Below, in pieces: positions 46,493 to 55,727 of a stretch of DNA of 64,000 nt. The notes under the pieces were generated by a model. The model worked only from the letters and a program-made list of their open reading frames with translations. It was not told the origin of the DNA and searched no databases. This stretch comes from Clostridium weizhouense (GTDB lineage Bacteria; Bacillota; Clostridia; Clostridiales; Clostridiaceae): assembly GCF_019431045.1 (NCBI RefSeq), contig NZ_JAHXPT010000004.1, positions 124,001-188,000 of the forward strand, given 5' to 3'. The position numbers and the translations under genes are program-made. The first letter of the stretch is position 1. Each line of letters opens with the position of its first letter.

Positions 46493-47674
46493 TTAATTTT
46501 CTCCCTTCTTTAAAAAGTCATCCCATAATGGTGACATATTTCTTAATCTTTCAATAATTGGTGGTACAGTCTCAATAACATAATCTACATCTTCTATAGT
46601 TGATCCTTCACCCAATGTTAATCTTAATGATCCATGTGCTCTTTCATGTGGCAGACCAATCGCTAATAATACATGAGATGGATCTAATGATCCTGATGTA
46701 CATGCACTTCCACTTGATCCACATATTCCTTCAAAATCTAAAGATAATAAAATTGATTCCCCTTCAATAAATCTAAAACATACATTTACATTTCCCGGTA
46801 ATCTTTTATCACCTGTTGGTCCATTTAATCTAGTATAAGGAATTTTTAGAAGTCCATCTATTAATCTATCTCTTAATTCTGTCATTCTCTTCATGTGAGA
46901 TTCTAAATTATCATTTGCTAGTTCAATTGCCTTACCAATACCAACTATACCTGCTATATTTTCAGTTCCTGCTCTTCTTGATCTTTCTTGGCCTCCACCA
47001 TGAATTAAATTATCAATCTTAATGCCTTGTCTTATATATAAAACTCCGATTCCTTTAGGTCCATAAACCTTATGTCCTGCTAAAGATAACATATCTATAT
47101 TCATTTCTTTTACATCAATTGGTACATTACCAACTGCTTGAACTGCATCTGTATGAAAATATATATTTCTTTGTTTACATATTTCTCCTATTTCTTTAAT
47201 AGGTTGAATAGTTCCTATTTCATTATTAGCAAACATAATTGAAACTAATATAGTTTTATCTGTTATAGCATTTTTTAAATCATCTAAGTTAATAAATCCT
47301 TCTTTATCAACATCTAAATATGTAACTTCATAACCTTGTTTTTCTAAATATTCGCAAGTATGAAGAACTGCATGATGTTCTACCTTTGTTGTTATAATAT
47401 GATTTCCTTTATTTTTATGCGCAGAAGCAATTCCCTTTATCGCCCAGTTATCAGCTTCTGATCCTCCGCCTGTGAAGTATACTTCTTCTGCTTTACAATT
47501 TAATGCTTTTGCAATTTTAAGTCTTGCTTCATCTATCGCCATTTTAGTTGTTCTTGATATTCCATAAAAAGAAGATGGATTACCAAATTTTTCTGTAAAA
47601 TATGGTAACATTTCTTCTAGAACTTCAGGTTTAACATAAGTTGTAGCTGCATAGTCCATATAAACGTTTCTCAT
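46493..47674 (-). CDS. iscS: Cysteine desulfurase IscS/NifS
   Basis: This PLP enzyme takes sulfur from cysteine and passes it to IscU and MnmA. PLP-lysine is Lys202 in SLAGHKVYGPKG; the catalytic cysteine is Cys325 in GSSGSACTSGSL, in the long loop typical of IscS/NifS (group I) enzymes. The start is YMDYAATTYVKPEVLEEM. 393 residues. The iscR-iscS-iscU-mnmA order supports a general Fe-S and tRNA-thiolation role. Confidence 0.97.
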   Translation of the reverse strand: MRNVYMDYAATTYVKPEVLEEMLPYFTEKFGNPSSFYGISRTTKMAIDEARLKIAKALNCKAEEVYFTGGGSEADNWAIKGIASAHKNKGNHIITTKVEHHAVLHTCEYLEKQGYEVTYLDVDKEGFINLDDLKNAITDKTILVSIMFANNEIGTIQPIKEIGEICKQRNIYFHTDAVQAVGNVPIDVKEMNIDMLSLAGHKVYGPKGIGVLYIRQGIKIDNLIHGGGQERSRRAGTENIAGIVGIGKAIELANDNLESHMKRMTELRDRLIDGLLKIPYTRLNGPTGDKRLPGNVNVCFRFIEGESILLSLDFEGICGSSGSACTSGSLDPSHVLLAIGLPHERAHGSLRLTLGEGSTIEDVDYVIETVPPIIERLRNMSPLWDDFLKKGEN

Positions 47675-47677
47675 TAT

Positions 47678-48121
47678 TTATTCACTCCTATCAACAATCT
47701 CTATTGATGTTTTTTTACCATCATAGTCATCTATTATATCTTGTAACGTAATTGAATTCATAACATCATCAATACTATCTTTTATCTTTTGCCATAGTAA
47801 TTTTGTTGCACAACTGTCAACATTTGAACACTCTACTCCATCAATACAATCTGCTATTTCAACTGGTCCTTCTAAAACATGCATTATATCTCCAACAGTA
47901 ATTTCTGCTGGTGGTTTACTTAATACATACCCTCCCTGAGCACCTCTTATACTTCTGATTATATTGGCTTTTCTAAGTGGACTAAATAGTTGTTCTAAAT
48001 AATATTCTGAGAGACCTTGTCTTTTAGATATAGTTTTTATCGATGTCGGTGGCCCTCCATAGTTAAATGCCAGGTCAACCATAGCTCTAACTCCATATCT
48101 ACCTTTTGTAGAAAGTTTCAT
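47678..48121 (-). CDS. iscR: Rrf2 family regulator IscR-like with [2Fe-2S] cysteines
   Basis: The 147-residue protein begins MKLSTKGRYGVRAMVDLAF, has the winged-helix recognition segment QGLSEYYLEQLFSPLRKANIIRSIRGAQGGY and three cysteines at 92, 98 and 104, the same numbering as cluster ligands in Escherichia coli IscR. This separates it from CymR of Bacillus, which lacks them, although the location upstream of the desulfurase is the cymR position. It probably represses its own isc-mnmA operon in response to Fe-S status. Confidence 0.92.
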   Translation of the reverse strand: MKLSTKGRYGVRAMVDLAFNYGGPPTSIKTISKRQGLSEYYLEQLFSPLRKANIIRSIRGAQGGYVLSKPPAEITVGDIMHVLEGPVEIADCIDGVECSNVDSCATKLLWQKIKDSIDDVMNSITLQDIIDDYDGKKTSIEIVDRSE

Positions 48122-48165
48122 TCATTTCACCCACTTATTATTTATTAATTATAAATTCCGTTTAT

Positions 48166-48194
48166 ATCTTATCAAAACACTCGGCTTTTGTCAA
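48166..48194 (-). promoter_or_regulatory. Promoter of the iscR operon
   Basis: TTGACA (complement of 48189-48194), a 17-bp spacer and TAAGAT (complement of 48166-48171) lie about 45 bp before iscR and only 11 bp after the rarA stop. An IscR operator would be expected around it; I see no clear palindrome. Confidence 0.65.
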
Positions 48195-48204
48195 TTAATT
48201 CGAA

Positions 48205-49449
48205 TTACTTTTTTATTGTCTCCCAGTATTTTTTTATACTTTCTTCATATTTATTGTTCTGTTTAATATAGTACTTTTTTTCTCTTAGTTCTAAAGGTAA
48301 ATATTCCTGCTTTACATAGTTGTTAGGATAATCATGAGGATATTTATATCCTCCAACCCCTAATTTTTTTGCGCCATTATAATGAGCATCTTTTAAATGC
48401 TTAGGTATATCACCAATATTTATTGACTCTAAATCACTCATTGCGGAATTTAGAGCCCTATAAGTACTATTTGATTTTGGAAGTGTTGCTAAATAAACAA
48501 CTAGTTCTGATAAAATTATACCTGCTTCAGGAAATCCTACTTTTAAAGCTAATTCAATCCCAGAATTAACAACAGTTAATGCATTTGGATGTGCAAGCCC
48601 TATATCTTCTGCTACTATTACAGATATTCTTCTTATAATTGCTGACATATTCCCGCCTTTTATAAGTCTTGCTAAATAATGTACAGCTGCATTAGGTTCA
48701 CTTCCTCTAATACTTTTTTGCAATGCACTTAATAAGTTATAAAATTCATCACCATTACTATCAGATCTTAAATTAGACTGACCAAGAGACTCTATATACT
48801 CAGTTGAAATTTCTTTAACTAACTTAACTTGAGAATTTATAGCTAATTCTAAAATATTATATGCTTTTCTATAATCCCCTTGAGAAATTTCTCCAATATA
48901 TTCTAAAGCGTTCTCAGAGTATTTGACTTTTATACCTTCATTTAATAATTTATCTAAAGACTTTTTAAGACCTAATACTATATCTAAAACTTTTAGTGGT
49001 TCAAATTGAAATATATTACACCTACTTATTATAGCCTTGTGTATTACAAAATAAGGATTTTCTGTCGTACTTGCAATCAACGTTATTCGTCCATCTTCTA
49101 TAAATTCTAATAAAGCTTGTTGTTGTTTTTTATTAAAATGTTGTAATTCATCTATATAAAGAACTATACCACCATAATTTAATAAATTATCTAAACTTCC
49201 CGTTATTTCCTGAATATCTTTTACAGATGCTGTTGTTGCATTTAATTTATAAAACTTTTTATCAACATAATTAGCCATTATATTAGCCAATGTTGTTTTT
49301 CCTGTTCCTGGCGGACCATAAAATATACAATTACATATTTGATTACTTTTTATTAAATTATATAACGGGCTTTTTTCACTTAATATATGTTTTTGCCCAA
49401 CAAAATCCTCTAATTTATTTGGCCTCATTAAATCTGCTAATGGCCTCAT
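48205..49449 (-). CDS. rarA: Replication-associated recombination protein RarA (MgsA)
   Basis: RarA is an AAA+ ATPase related to clamp loaders and RuvB that acts at stalled forks. The opening MRPLADLMRPNKLEDFVGQKHIL, Walker A GPPGTGKTT at 45-53, Walker B YIDELQHFNKKQQ, sensor 1 ASTTENPYF and the C-terminal tetramer region (RLIKGGNMSAIIRRISVIVAEDIGLAHP) are all present. 414 residues, standard. The rarA-iscR/cymR-iscS-mnmA order is shared with Bacillus. Confidence 0.96.
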   Translation of the reverse strand: MRPLADLMRPNKLEDFVGQKHILSEKSPLYNLIKSNQICNCIFYGPPGTGKTTLANIMANYVDKKFYKLNATTASVKDIQEITGSLDNLLNYGGIVLYIDELQHFNKKQQQALLEFIEDGRITLIASTTENPYFVIHKAIISRCNIFQFEPLKVLDIVLGLKKSLDKLLNEGIKVKYSENALEYIGEISQGDYRKAYNILELAINSQVKLVKEISTEYIESLGQSNLRSDSNGDEFYNLLSALQKSIRGSEPNAAVHYLARLIKGGNMSAIIRRISVIVAEDIGLAHPNALTVVNSGIELALKVGFPEAGIILSELVVYLATLPKSNSTYRALNSAMSDLESINIGDIPKHLKDAHYNGAKKLGVGGYKYPHDYPNNYVKQEYLPLELREKKYYIKQNNKYEESIKKYWETIKK

Positions 49450-49539
49450 ATTTTCACCTCATTAAAATTACATATTATATAACTCTATTGTTAATACATG
49501 TAACATAATTTATATATAATTAATAGTAGAATAAAGCAT

Positions 49540-49570
49540 AAAAAAAAGCAAACCTTTTATTGGTTTGCTT
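49540..49570 (-). terminator. Intrinsic terminator of the hutP-like gene
   Basis: AAGCAAACC (49546-49554) and GGTTTGCTT (49562-49570) form a perfect 9-bp stem, followed on the minus strand by TTTTTTATGC. It lies about 90 bp after the stop of the 49659 gene and ahead of rarA. Confidence 0.85.
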
Positions 49571-49658
49571 CTAACTATATATAACTATTAATCTAAATCT
49601 ATCTTACTTAATATACTATTTTAAAAATATAATTCTAAATAATATTTTTTAAAATCCA

Positions 49659-50072
49659 CTATATAGAAATAGCCCTATGTCCTATTCCTATAACAACTTC
49701 ATCTAAATGAAGCAATCCTATACTTAGAAATATACAAACTGATATATGCTCTCCACCTCTAGCTATTCCAATTTTTCCACCAACATTTTGAGCATTTGCT
49801 CTATTAGAAATTTGATTTATAGCATCTCTAGTAGCACCTATAACAGCACCTTCATGTAAATGTTCTTCTCTTATAAGACCATTTCTCTTTGAAGCTACTA
49901 AAGCACTTTCTAATATCTTAGATATAGATGAATTAATATTTCCACCTATATTAACTGCTGTAACCTTAACATCTTGTTTATTATAAATTCTTTTTAATTC
50001 TTCCTCTTCATGTCTATCACATATGGCCATCTTAGTTGCAATTTTGGCAACTCTAGTACTATTGCTATCCAT
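49659..50072 (-). CDS. hutP: HutP family RNA-binding antiterminator-like protein
   Basis: HutP of Bacillus binds histidine and Mg2+ and then binds hut mRNA to prevent termination. The 137-residue protein here is of HutP length and shares the EEHLHEGAVIGATRDAINQISNRA segment, the GGKIGIARGGEHISVCIF core and the C-terminal GIGHRAISI with its metal-binding-type histidine. No histidine-utilisation gene is in the window, so it either acts at a distance or has another target. The start has an AAGGAG site. Upstream is the 6S-like RNA. Confidence 0.8.
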   Translation of the reverse strand: MDSNSTRVAKIATKMAICDRHEEEELKRIYNKQDVKVTAVNIGGNINSSISKILESALVASKRNGLIREEHLHEGAVIGATRDAINQISNRANAQNVGGKIGIARGGEHISVCIFLSIGLLHLDEVVIGIGHRAISI

Positions 50073-50122
50073 ATTATTTCTGCTCCTTTTTATAAAATAT
50101 TTAAAATTATATTAACATTTTG

Positions 50123-50322
50123 CTATGTTTTAAAACAGTGTTGATATTGTAGTATAAGCCTGAACTGGCATTGGAATTTGCTTTTTAGAACTCTTAAGTG
50201 AAAGTCAAAATTTTATATTTTGTTCCTCGAATTTACTGGACGAATGTATATGAGTCAAGTTTCCTATTTCAGTTCTGTCCATGAGCTTTATACTACAATA
50301 TCAACATTCACTTAAAACATAG
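50123..50322 (-). ncRNA. ssrS: Probable 6S RNA (RNA polymerase-binding regulator)
   Basis: A 200-bp locus is closed by long inverted repeats: GTTGATATTGTAGTATAA (50140-50157) pairs perfectly with 50288-50305, and CTATGTTTTAA (50123-50133) pairs with 50312-50322. Inside, GAACTG/CAGTTC and a GACTC/GAGTT stem flank a large asymmetric bubble, and a small CAAAAT..ATTTTG hairpin lies in the terminal part. This rod with a central bubble is the 6S plan, the length is right, and Bacillus bsrA lies next to rarA. The strand is chosen from co-orientation with neighbours and is not certain; no strong promoter or terminator decides it. Confidence 0.6.
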
Positions 50323-50349
50323 ACTAATATTTAATTTTAAAATATATCC

Positions 50350-51291
50350 TTAGACTATTATTACAGACAGGTATTCTAATAACCTATTAAGTATATTTAC
50401 TTCTCTATCCCAAAAAAAATTTGTATATTCTGCATAATTAACCTCAATATATTCATTTAAAACTAAAGCTATTGAAAGTAACATTAAAATATTTTTCTTT
50501 AAATACTTTTTTTCATAAAGACATTTATAAACTTCGAGTACATTATCAACAAATTTATCACTTTTTTCAACAATTAATACTGACAATCCTAGTAATAAAT
50601 AATAATCTTTTTCTAATAAAATATTATTATCATAAAATAATTTTTTTATATCTTTAAGCTTCTCTAATCTATCTATATAATTTTTATTGTTTGAAAGCAT
50701 CAACGTAGAGACAGAATATAATGCCTCCTCTTTATTTATACCTTTATTAATTAGTGTATCATAAATTTTAAAATAATCTTTTAATACTTCATCACACTCT
50801 TTTGTAAACATTGAAATATTTAAAAAACATAAGTTTCTTAAACTATATTCTTTTCCTATACCATATCTAGATTCTATATTTTCTTTTATGTATATCATTT
50901 TTTTTATAATATAATCATATTCTATTTCTGGAAATCTAACACTTATATTAAATGATATAAATTCAGTTAACTTGTCCAATTCAAATCTCTTACTAATCAA
51001 ATGATTGTATATCATTGCTGTGTCCTTAATTATTTTTTCATAATTACTATTTGAATATAAAAAAATAGACATTACTTTTCTCATTTCTGAATTAAAGTTA
51101 GATCCTATATCACTCTTTTTTATATATTTTCTTATTGCTTTTAGTTTTACATAATCAATTTCTTCATTAGTTATAGTATATAAAAAACTTTCTAAAACTT
51201 TGATTTTGCTACTCTCAAGTCTTAATGACTTATTTAAATTATCATAGTATTCTTTGAAAATATTTACTTTACTTCTCAGATCTACGTCCAT
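50350..51291 (-). CDS. DUF4003-like helical protein of unknown function
   Basis: About 313 residues, predicted almost all-helical, with no signal peptide, membrane segment or catalytic motif. Recurrent patterns such as FKEYYDNLNKSLRLESSKIKVLESFL, YNHLISKRFELDKLTEFISF and YDTLINKGINKEEALYSVSTLML resemble the DUF4003 family of Firmicutes, though I hold this loosely. Start at the ATG at 51291 behind GAGGATGG; an upstream TTG in frame lacks a site. It is transcribed alone; its promoter region overlaps the AT-rich repeat area. Confidence 0.55.
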   Translation of the reverse strand: MDVDLRSKVNIFKEYYDNLNKSLRLESSKIKVLESFLYTITNEEIDYVKLKAIRKYIKKSDIGSNFNSEMRKVMSIFLYSNSNYEKIIKDTAMIYNHLISKRFELDKLTEFISFNISVRFPEIEYDYIIKKMIYIKENIESRYGIGKEYSLRNLCFLNISMFTKECDEVLKDYFKIYDTLINKGINKEEALYSVSTLMLSNNKNYIDRLEKLKDIKKLFYDNNILLEKDYYLLLGLSVLIVEKSDKFVDNVLEVYKCLYEKKYLKKNILMLLSIALVLNEYIEVNYAEYTNFFWDREVNILNRLLEYLSVIIV

Positions 51292-51419
51292 ATTACCATC
51301 CTCTAATTTTAACAATATATTTAATATATATATTCTAATTAAATTAAGTTTATCTTTTATATAAAATTATATCTTTAGACACATGAAATAAAATAATACA
51401 TAAAAGAATCATTGTATGT

Positions 51420-51558
51420 GACTTAATTAACAACATATAATTAGAAGTATATATATCATAAATTTTCTATATAAGTTCCTCACTGTATTGGTAAGTTATA
51501 TTATTTATAAATATTTTAAGATTTATATTAATGAACAAACTTTAGTGGAACTTATATA
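51420..51558 (-). repeat. Dispersed AT-rich repeat, copy 2 (91-bp core 51468-51558 plus tail)
   Basis: The core has the clearest inverted ends of the family: TATATAAGTTCC (51468-51479) and GGAACTTATATA (51547-51558). It is the closest relative of the core at 17946-18036. The tail, about 51420-51467, matches 29082-29130. With the accA terminator this accounts for most of the gap 51292-51720; the remaining parts are AT-rich and show nothing else. Confidence 0.75.
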
Positions 51559-51643
51559 CTATCTTATTTCTACATAATATTATTGTCAATATTATTATAT
51601 ATAAATTTGTATTATGATATTTTTCCATTTTAGTAATTTTATA

Positions 51644-51688
51644 TTTAAAGAAGCTCTATGATACTAAAATCCATAGAGCTTCTTTAAA
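51644..51688 (-). terminator. Intrinsic terminator of the fab-acc operon
   Basis: TTTAAAGAAGCTCTATG (51644-51660) and CATAGAGCTTCTTTAAA (51672-51688) form a perfect 17-bp stem with an 11-nt loop, about 33 bp after the accA stop. The U-run is weak but the stem is long. Confidence 0.75.
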
Positions 51689-51720
51689 TATATTTTATAT
51701 ATTACAATATTAATTATTAT

Positions 51721-52536
51721 TTAAATTCCAATTTTTCTAAATTTATCATATCTTTCATTTAATAATTTATCTATTTCTGTAAATCTAACTTCTTTTAATG
51801 AATTTGAAATTTCTTCCTTTATCATAAGAGTTTGCTTAACCGGATTTTTATGTGATCCCCCTTTAGGTTCTCTTACTATTTTATCTATAATACCAAATTT
51901 TTTTAAATCTTGTGCTGTTATTTTCATAACTTCAGCAGCTTCTTTTGCTCTTTTACTATCCTTCCATAAGATTGAAGCAAATCCCTCTGGTGAAAGTATT
52001 GAATATATAGCATTTTCTAACATAAGTATTCTATCACCAACAGTTAATGCTAAAGCACCCCCACTTCCACCTTCTCCAATAACGATTGAAATAACCGGTA
52101 CTTTAAGTCTGCTTAATTCCACTAAATTATTTGCTATAGCACTTCCTTGCCCTCTTTCCTCTGCTCCAACACCACAAAATGCTCCTGGTGTATCTATAAA
52201 ACAAATTACTGGTCTATTAAATTTTTCTGCTTGCTTCATAAGCCTTAAAGCTTTTCTATATCCTTCAGGATTTGGCATACCAAAATTTCTTTCAATATTT
52301 TCAGCAGTATTAGACCCTTTTGTTATAGCAACCACGGTAACATTTATACCTTCTATTGAAGCTATTCCACCTATAACAGCTTTATCATCTCCAAATAATC
52401 TATCACCATGAAATTCAATAAAATCTTTAAATATATTCTCAATATAATATTTTGCTGTAGGTCTTTCTTTATGTCTAGCAATCTCCACCTTTTCCCATGG
52501 TGTAACTGTTATAGCTTTCATTAACTCTTTATTCAT
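51721..52536 (-). CDS. accA: Acetyl-CoA carboxylase carboxyltransferase alpha subunit
   Basis: AccA with AccD moves the carboxyl group from biotin to acetyl-CoA, making malonyl-CoA. The crotonase-like core shows [69 protein letters not shown] and [21 protein letters not shown] start at the ATG at 52536, nine bases after GGAG; earlier in-frame codons overlap accD more deeply. 271 residues, with an 8-bp overlap with accD that suggests coupling. Confidence 0.95.
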   Translation of the reverse strand: MNKELMKAITVTPWEKVEIARHKERPTAKYYIENIFKDFIEFHGDRLFGDDKAVIGGIASIEGINVTVVAITKGSNTAENIERNFGMPNPEGYRKALRLMKQAEKFNRPVICFIDTPGAFCGVGAEERGQGSAIANNLVELSRLKVPVISIVIGEGGSGGALALTVGDRILMLENAIYSILSPEGFASILWKDSKRAKEAAEVMKITAQDLKKFGIIDKIVREPKGGSHKNPVKQTLMIKEEISNSLKEVRFTEIDKLLNERYDKFRKIGI

Positions 52537-53416
52537 ATCTACCAACTCCATGTAAAACAAGAATTTTATATATACATGACCTCATATTGTTTCTTTCTAT
52601 AATCTTATCAACAAAACCTTTTTCAAGTAAAAATTCTGCTTTTTGAAATGAATCAGGAAGAGTTTCTTTAATTGTATTTTCTATTACTCTTCTTCCTGCA
52701 AATCCTATCAAAGCATTTGGTTCACTTAAAATAATATCACCTTCCATAGCAAAACTTGCTGTTACACCACCAGTAGTTGGATCTGTTAAAACAGTAATAT
52801 ATAAAAGTCCCGCATCATCATGTTTTGCTATAGCACTACTTATCTTAGCCATTTGCATTAATGAATATATTCCTTCTTGCATTCTTGCACCACCAGAAGC
52901 AGTAAAGATAACAACTGGCATTTTATTTTCAGTAGCATATTCTACTATTCTAGTTATCTTTTCTCCAACAACAGTACCCATACTTCCCATCATAAAGAAA
53001 CTATCCATTATAGCACATGCTATTTCTATGCCATTAACTCTTCCTACTCCTGTAACCACTGCTTCATTACTATCTATAGTATTTTTAATCTTTTTAATTT
53101 TTTCTTCATAACCTTCAAAGTTAATTGGATTATTAGTTGTTAGAACTTTCCACATTTCTTTAAATGTATCTTTGTCAAAAAACTGTTTTATTCTTTCTTG
53201 TGGACTTATTCTAAAATGATAACCACACTTTGTACAGACATGTTTATTATTTTCTAAATCTTCGTAATAAATCATACTATTACAACTATTACATTTGGTC
53301 CACATACCTGAAGGGATATTAGGTTTATCTTCAGGTATTTTTGCAGTAATATTATTTTTAAGTACTGAAGGATTAACAGTAGCATATTGATTTTTTCTAA
53401 ACAAATCTTTAAGCAT
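52529..53416 (-). CDS. accD: Acetyl-CoA carboxylase carboxyltransferase beta subunit
   Basis: AccD is the partner of AccA. A zinc ribbon is formed by Cys42, Cys45, Cys61 and Cys64 ([16 protein letters not shown] and [10 protein letters not shown]). The carboxyltransferase core includes [43 protein letters not shown] and [30 protein letters not shown]. 295 residues. It overlaps the 3' end of accC by 8 bp. Confidence 0.95.
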   Translation of the reverse strand: MLKDLFRKNQYATVNPSVLKNNITAKIPEDKPNIPSGMWTKCNSCNSMIYYEDLENNKHVCTKCGYHFRISPQERIKQFFDKDTFKEMWKVLTTNNPINFEGYEEKIKKIKNTIDSNEAVVTGVGRVNGIEIACAIMDSFFMMGSMGTVVGEKITRIVEYATENKMPVVIFTASGGARMQEGIYSLMQMAKISSAIAKHDDAGLLYITVLTDPTTGGVTASFAMEGDIILSEPNALIGFAGRRVIENTIKETLPDSFQKAEFLLEKGFVDKIIERNNMRSCIYKILVLHGVGRYE

Positions 53417-54761
53417 TATTCTTCACCATCTTTTCTGCTAAAAATGACGTATCATATTCTCCTCTTAAGAATTCTTCAGTTTCAAGTATAGAAAATTGAA
53501 AATCTATGTTTGTCCTAACCCCACCTACTGCAAATTCACCTAAAGCTCTTTTCATCTTAACAATTGCTTCATCTCGTGTTTTTCCATAGGTAATAAGTTT
53601 GGCAACCATTGAATCATAACAATATGGAATTTTGTATCCACAAAATATTGCTGAATCTATTCTTACTCCCATCCCACCAGGAAGGCAAAGTTCTGAAATT
53701 TCTCCTGGACATGGTCTAAAATCATTTTCTGGATCTTCTGCATTAACTCTACATTCTATAGCATGACCTGTTATATTTATATCTTCTTGAGTTAATGATA
53801 ATTTTTCACCATAAGCTATCTTTAATTGTTCTTTGACTAAATCTACTCCTGTAATCATCTCTGTTATAGGATGCTCTACTTGTATTCTTGTATTCATTTC
53901 CATAAAATAAAAATTATTATTTTTATCAAATAAGAACTCTATTGTACCAGCATTCTTGTAATTAACAGCTTTTGCTGCTTTTTTTGCAATTTCACCCATG
54001 TTAGTTCTAATTTCTTCAGTTAGTATATTAGAAGGAGCCTCTTCTAATACCTTTTGATTTTTTCTTTGAAGAGAACATTCTCTTTCTCCTAAATGAATAA
54101 CATTACCATGTTCATCAGCTAAGATTTGAAACTCAATATGTCTTGGATTTTCAATAAATTTTTCTATATATAATCTATCATCACCAAAACATGCCTTAGC
54201 TTCTGATTTTGCAGTTTTATATCCTTTTAAAAATTCTTCATCATTTCTTGCAACTCTTATTCCTTTACCGCCACCACCGGCTGCTGCCTTTATCATTATT
54301 GGATAACCAATTTCTTTGGCAATACTTAAAGCATGTTCTTCATTTTCTATAGAACCTTCATATCCTGGTACAACTGGAACATTAGCTTTTTTCATTATTT
54401 CTCTAGCTCTTGCTTTATCACCCATTAATTCAATAGATTCATAGTCTGGCCCTATAAATTTTATATTACATTCTCTACACATCTTTGCAAATTTAGGGTT
54501 CTCTGATAAAAATCCAAATCCTGGATGTATTGCATCTGCGCCTGTTAAAACACAAGCACTTAAGATATTTGTAATATTTAAATAACTGTCTTTAGCTGCA
54601 GCTGGTCCTATGCAAATTGCTTCATCAGCTAATTGAGTATGAAGTGCTTCTTTATCAATTTCTGAGTAAACAGCAACTGTAAGAATTCCCATCTCTCTAC
54701 AAGCTCTAATTATTCTAACTGCAATTTCTCCTCTGTTTGCAATAAGCACTTTTTTAAACAT
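53409..54761 (-). CDS. accC: Acetyl-CoA carboxylase biotin carboxylase subunit
   Basis: AccC carboxylates biotin on AccB using ATP and bicarbonate. The protein begins [23 protein letters not shown]; the ATP-grasp part includes [31 protein letters not shown] and the active-site [29 protein letters not shown]; the C-terminal domain has [13 protein letters not shown]. The ATG at 54761 is preceded by AGGTGAAGTTT; a GTG 9 bases upstream abuts fabZ. 450 residues, standard. Confidence 0.97.
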   Translation of the reverse strand: MFKKVLIANRGEIAVRIIRACREMGILTVAVYSEIDKEALHTQLADEAICIGPAAAKDSYLNITNILSACVLTGADAIHPGFGFLSENPKFAKMCRECNIKFIGPDYESIELMGDKARAREIMKKANVPVVPGYEGSIENEEHALSIAKEIGYPIMIKAAAGGGGKGIRVARNDEEFLKGYKTAKSEAKACFGDDRLYIEKFIENPRHIEFQILADEHGNVIHLGERECSLQRKNQKVLEEAPSNILTEEIRTNMGEIAKKAAKAVNYKNAGTIEFLFDKNNNFYFMEMNTRIQVEHPITEMITGVDLVKEQLKIAYGEKLSLTQEDINITGHAIECRVNAEDPENDFRPCPGEISELCLPGGMGVRIDSAIFCGYKIPYCYDSMVAKLITYGKTRDEAIVKMKRALGEFAVGGVRTNIDFQFSILETEEFLRGEYDTSFLAEKMVKNNA

Positions 54762-54770
54762 AAACTTCAC

Positions 54771-55199
54771 CTATCCTATAGCAAAAAGTATTTCAGCTTC
54801 ACAAACTGTTTTTCCATCAACTGATGCTATCCCTTTACCTATTCCTATTGGTCCTTTTAATTTAATTATTTCACAATATAAATCTAATCTATCTCCTGGT
54901 ACAACTTTGGCTTTAAACCTTACTTTATTAGTTCCAGCAAATAATGGTGTTTTACCTTTAAACTTTTCCATAGAAAGAATTGCTACTGCACCCGCTTGAG
55001 CTAATGCTTCTATTTGTAAAACTCCTGGCATAATAGGTTCTTCTGGATAATGTCCTTGGAAAAACTCTTCATTTGCAGAAACATTTTTATATCCTCTTAC
55101 AAATAATTTTTCTTCTATATCCATCTCAGTTACTCTATCAATAAGTAAAAATGGATATCTATGAGGCAAAATTTCCTTTATTTCTTTTATCTTTAACAT
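54771..55199 (-). CDS. fabZ: 3-hydroxyacyl-ACP dehydratase FabZ
   Basis: FabZ removes water from 3-hydroxyacyl-ACP. The hot-dog fold protein has the [13 protein letters not shown] opening and catalytic His50 and Glu64 in [23 protein letters not shown]. 142 residues. It lies between accB and accC, as in other clostridial fab operons. No FabA or FabM/FabN isomerase is seen in the window, so how unsaturated chains are made is not shown here. Confidence 0.96.
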   Translation of the reverse strand: MLKIKEIKEILPHRYPFLLIDRVTEMDIEEKLFVRGYKNVSANEEFFQGHYPEEPIMPGVLQIEALAQAGAVAILSMEKFKGKTPLFAGTNKVRFKAKVVPGDRLDLYCEIIKLKGPIGIGKGIASVDGKTVCEAEILFAIG

Positions 55200-55203
55200 A
55201 CAA

Positions 55204-55707
55204 TTACTCCCCCTTTATAGCAAACAATTTTTGGCCATATTCTACCATATCTCCATCTTTTGCAAAGCATTTAATTATCTTACCGCTATAATCACTTTCA
55301 ATTTCATTCATAAGTTTCATAGCTTCAATTATGCAAATAGTTTGACCTTTTTTTATTTCATCTCCCTCGTTAACAAAAGGATCACTTTCAGGAGATGGTG
55401 ATGAATAGAATGTACCCACCATTGGTGAAGTGATTATTGTTGCATCACCTAAATCATCATTTTCAAGTTGTTTATTTATATTTAATTCTTCTCTTAGTTC
55501 TTTTTTTTCTTGCTTATTAACTTTCTCAATTTTTTCATCAACTAATTCTCTAACTGATACATTTTCTTTATTATTAGAAACTTCTCCTAAATTTCTAGTT
55601 AATGACTTATCCATTTTTATATAACTTTCATCAGTCTTTATTTCAAAAAATGCTAAATCCGAAGCATTTACCACATTAATAAGTTCTTTAATTTTTTCAA
55701 AATCCAT
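55204..55707 (-). CDS. accB: Acetyl-CoA carboxylase biotin carboxyl carrier protein
   Basis: AccB carries biotin between AccC and the AccAD complex. The C-terminal biotinyl domain (about 90-167) has the biotin site Lys131 in [11 protein letters not shown] and the thumb-containing [19 protein letters not shown] segment. The N-terminal 80 residues are a charged helical linker rich in Lys/Glu. 167 residues. Confidence 0.96.
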   Translation of the reverse strand: MDFEKIKELINVVNASDLAFFEIKTDESYIKMDKSLTRNLGEVSNNKENVSVRELVDEKIEKVNKQEKKELREELNINKQLENDDLGDATIITSPMVGTFYSSPSPESDPFVNEGDEIKKGQTICIIEAMKLMNEIESDYSGKIIKCFAKDGDMVEYGQKLFAIKGE

Positions 55708-55727
55708 AAAAATTCCCTCCTAAATTA

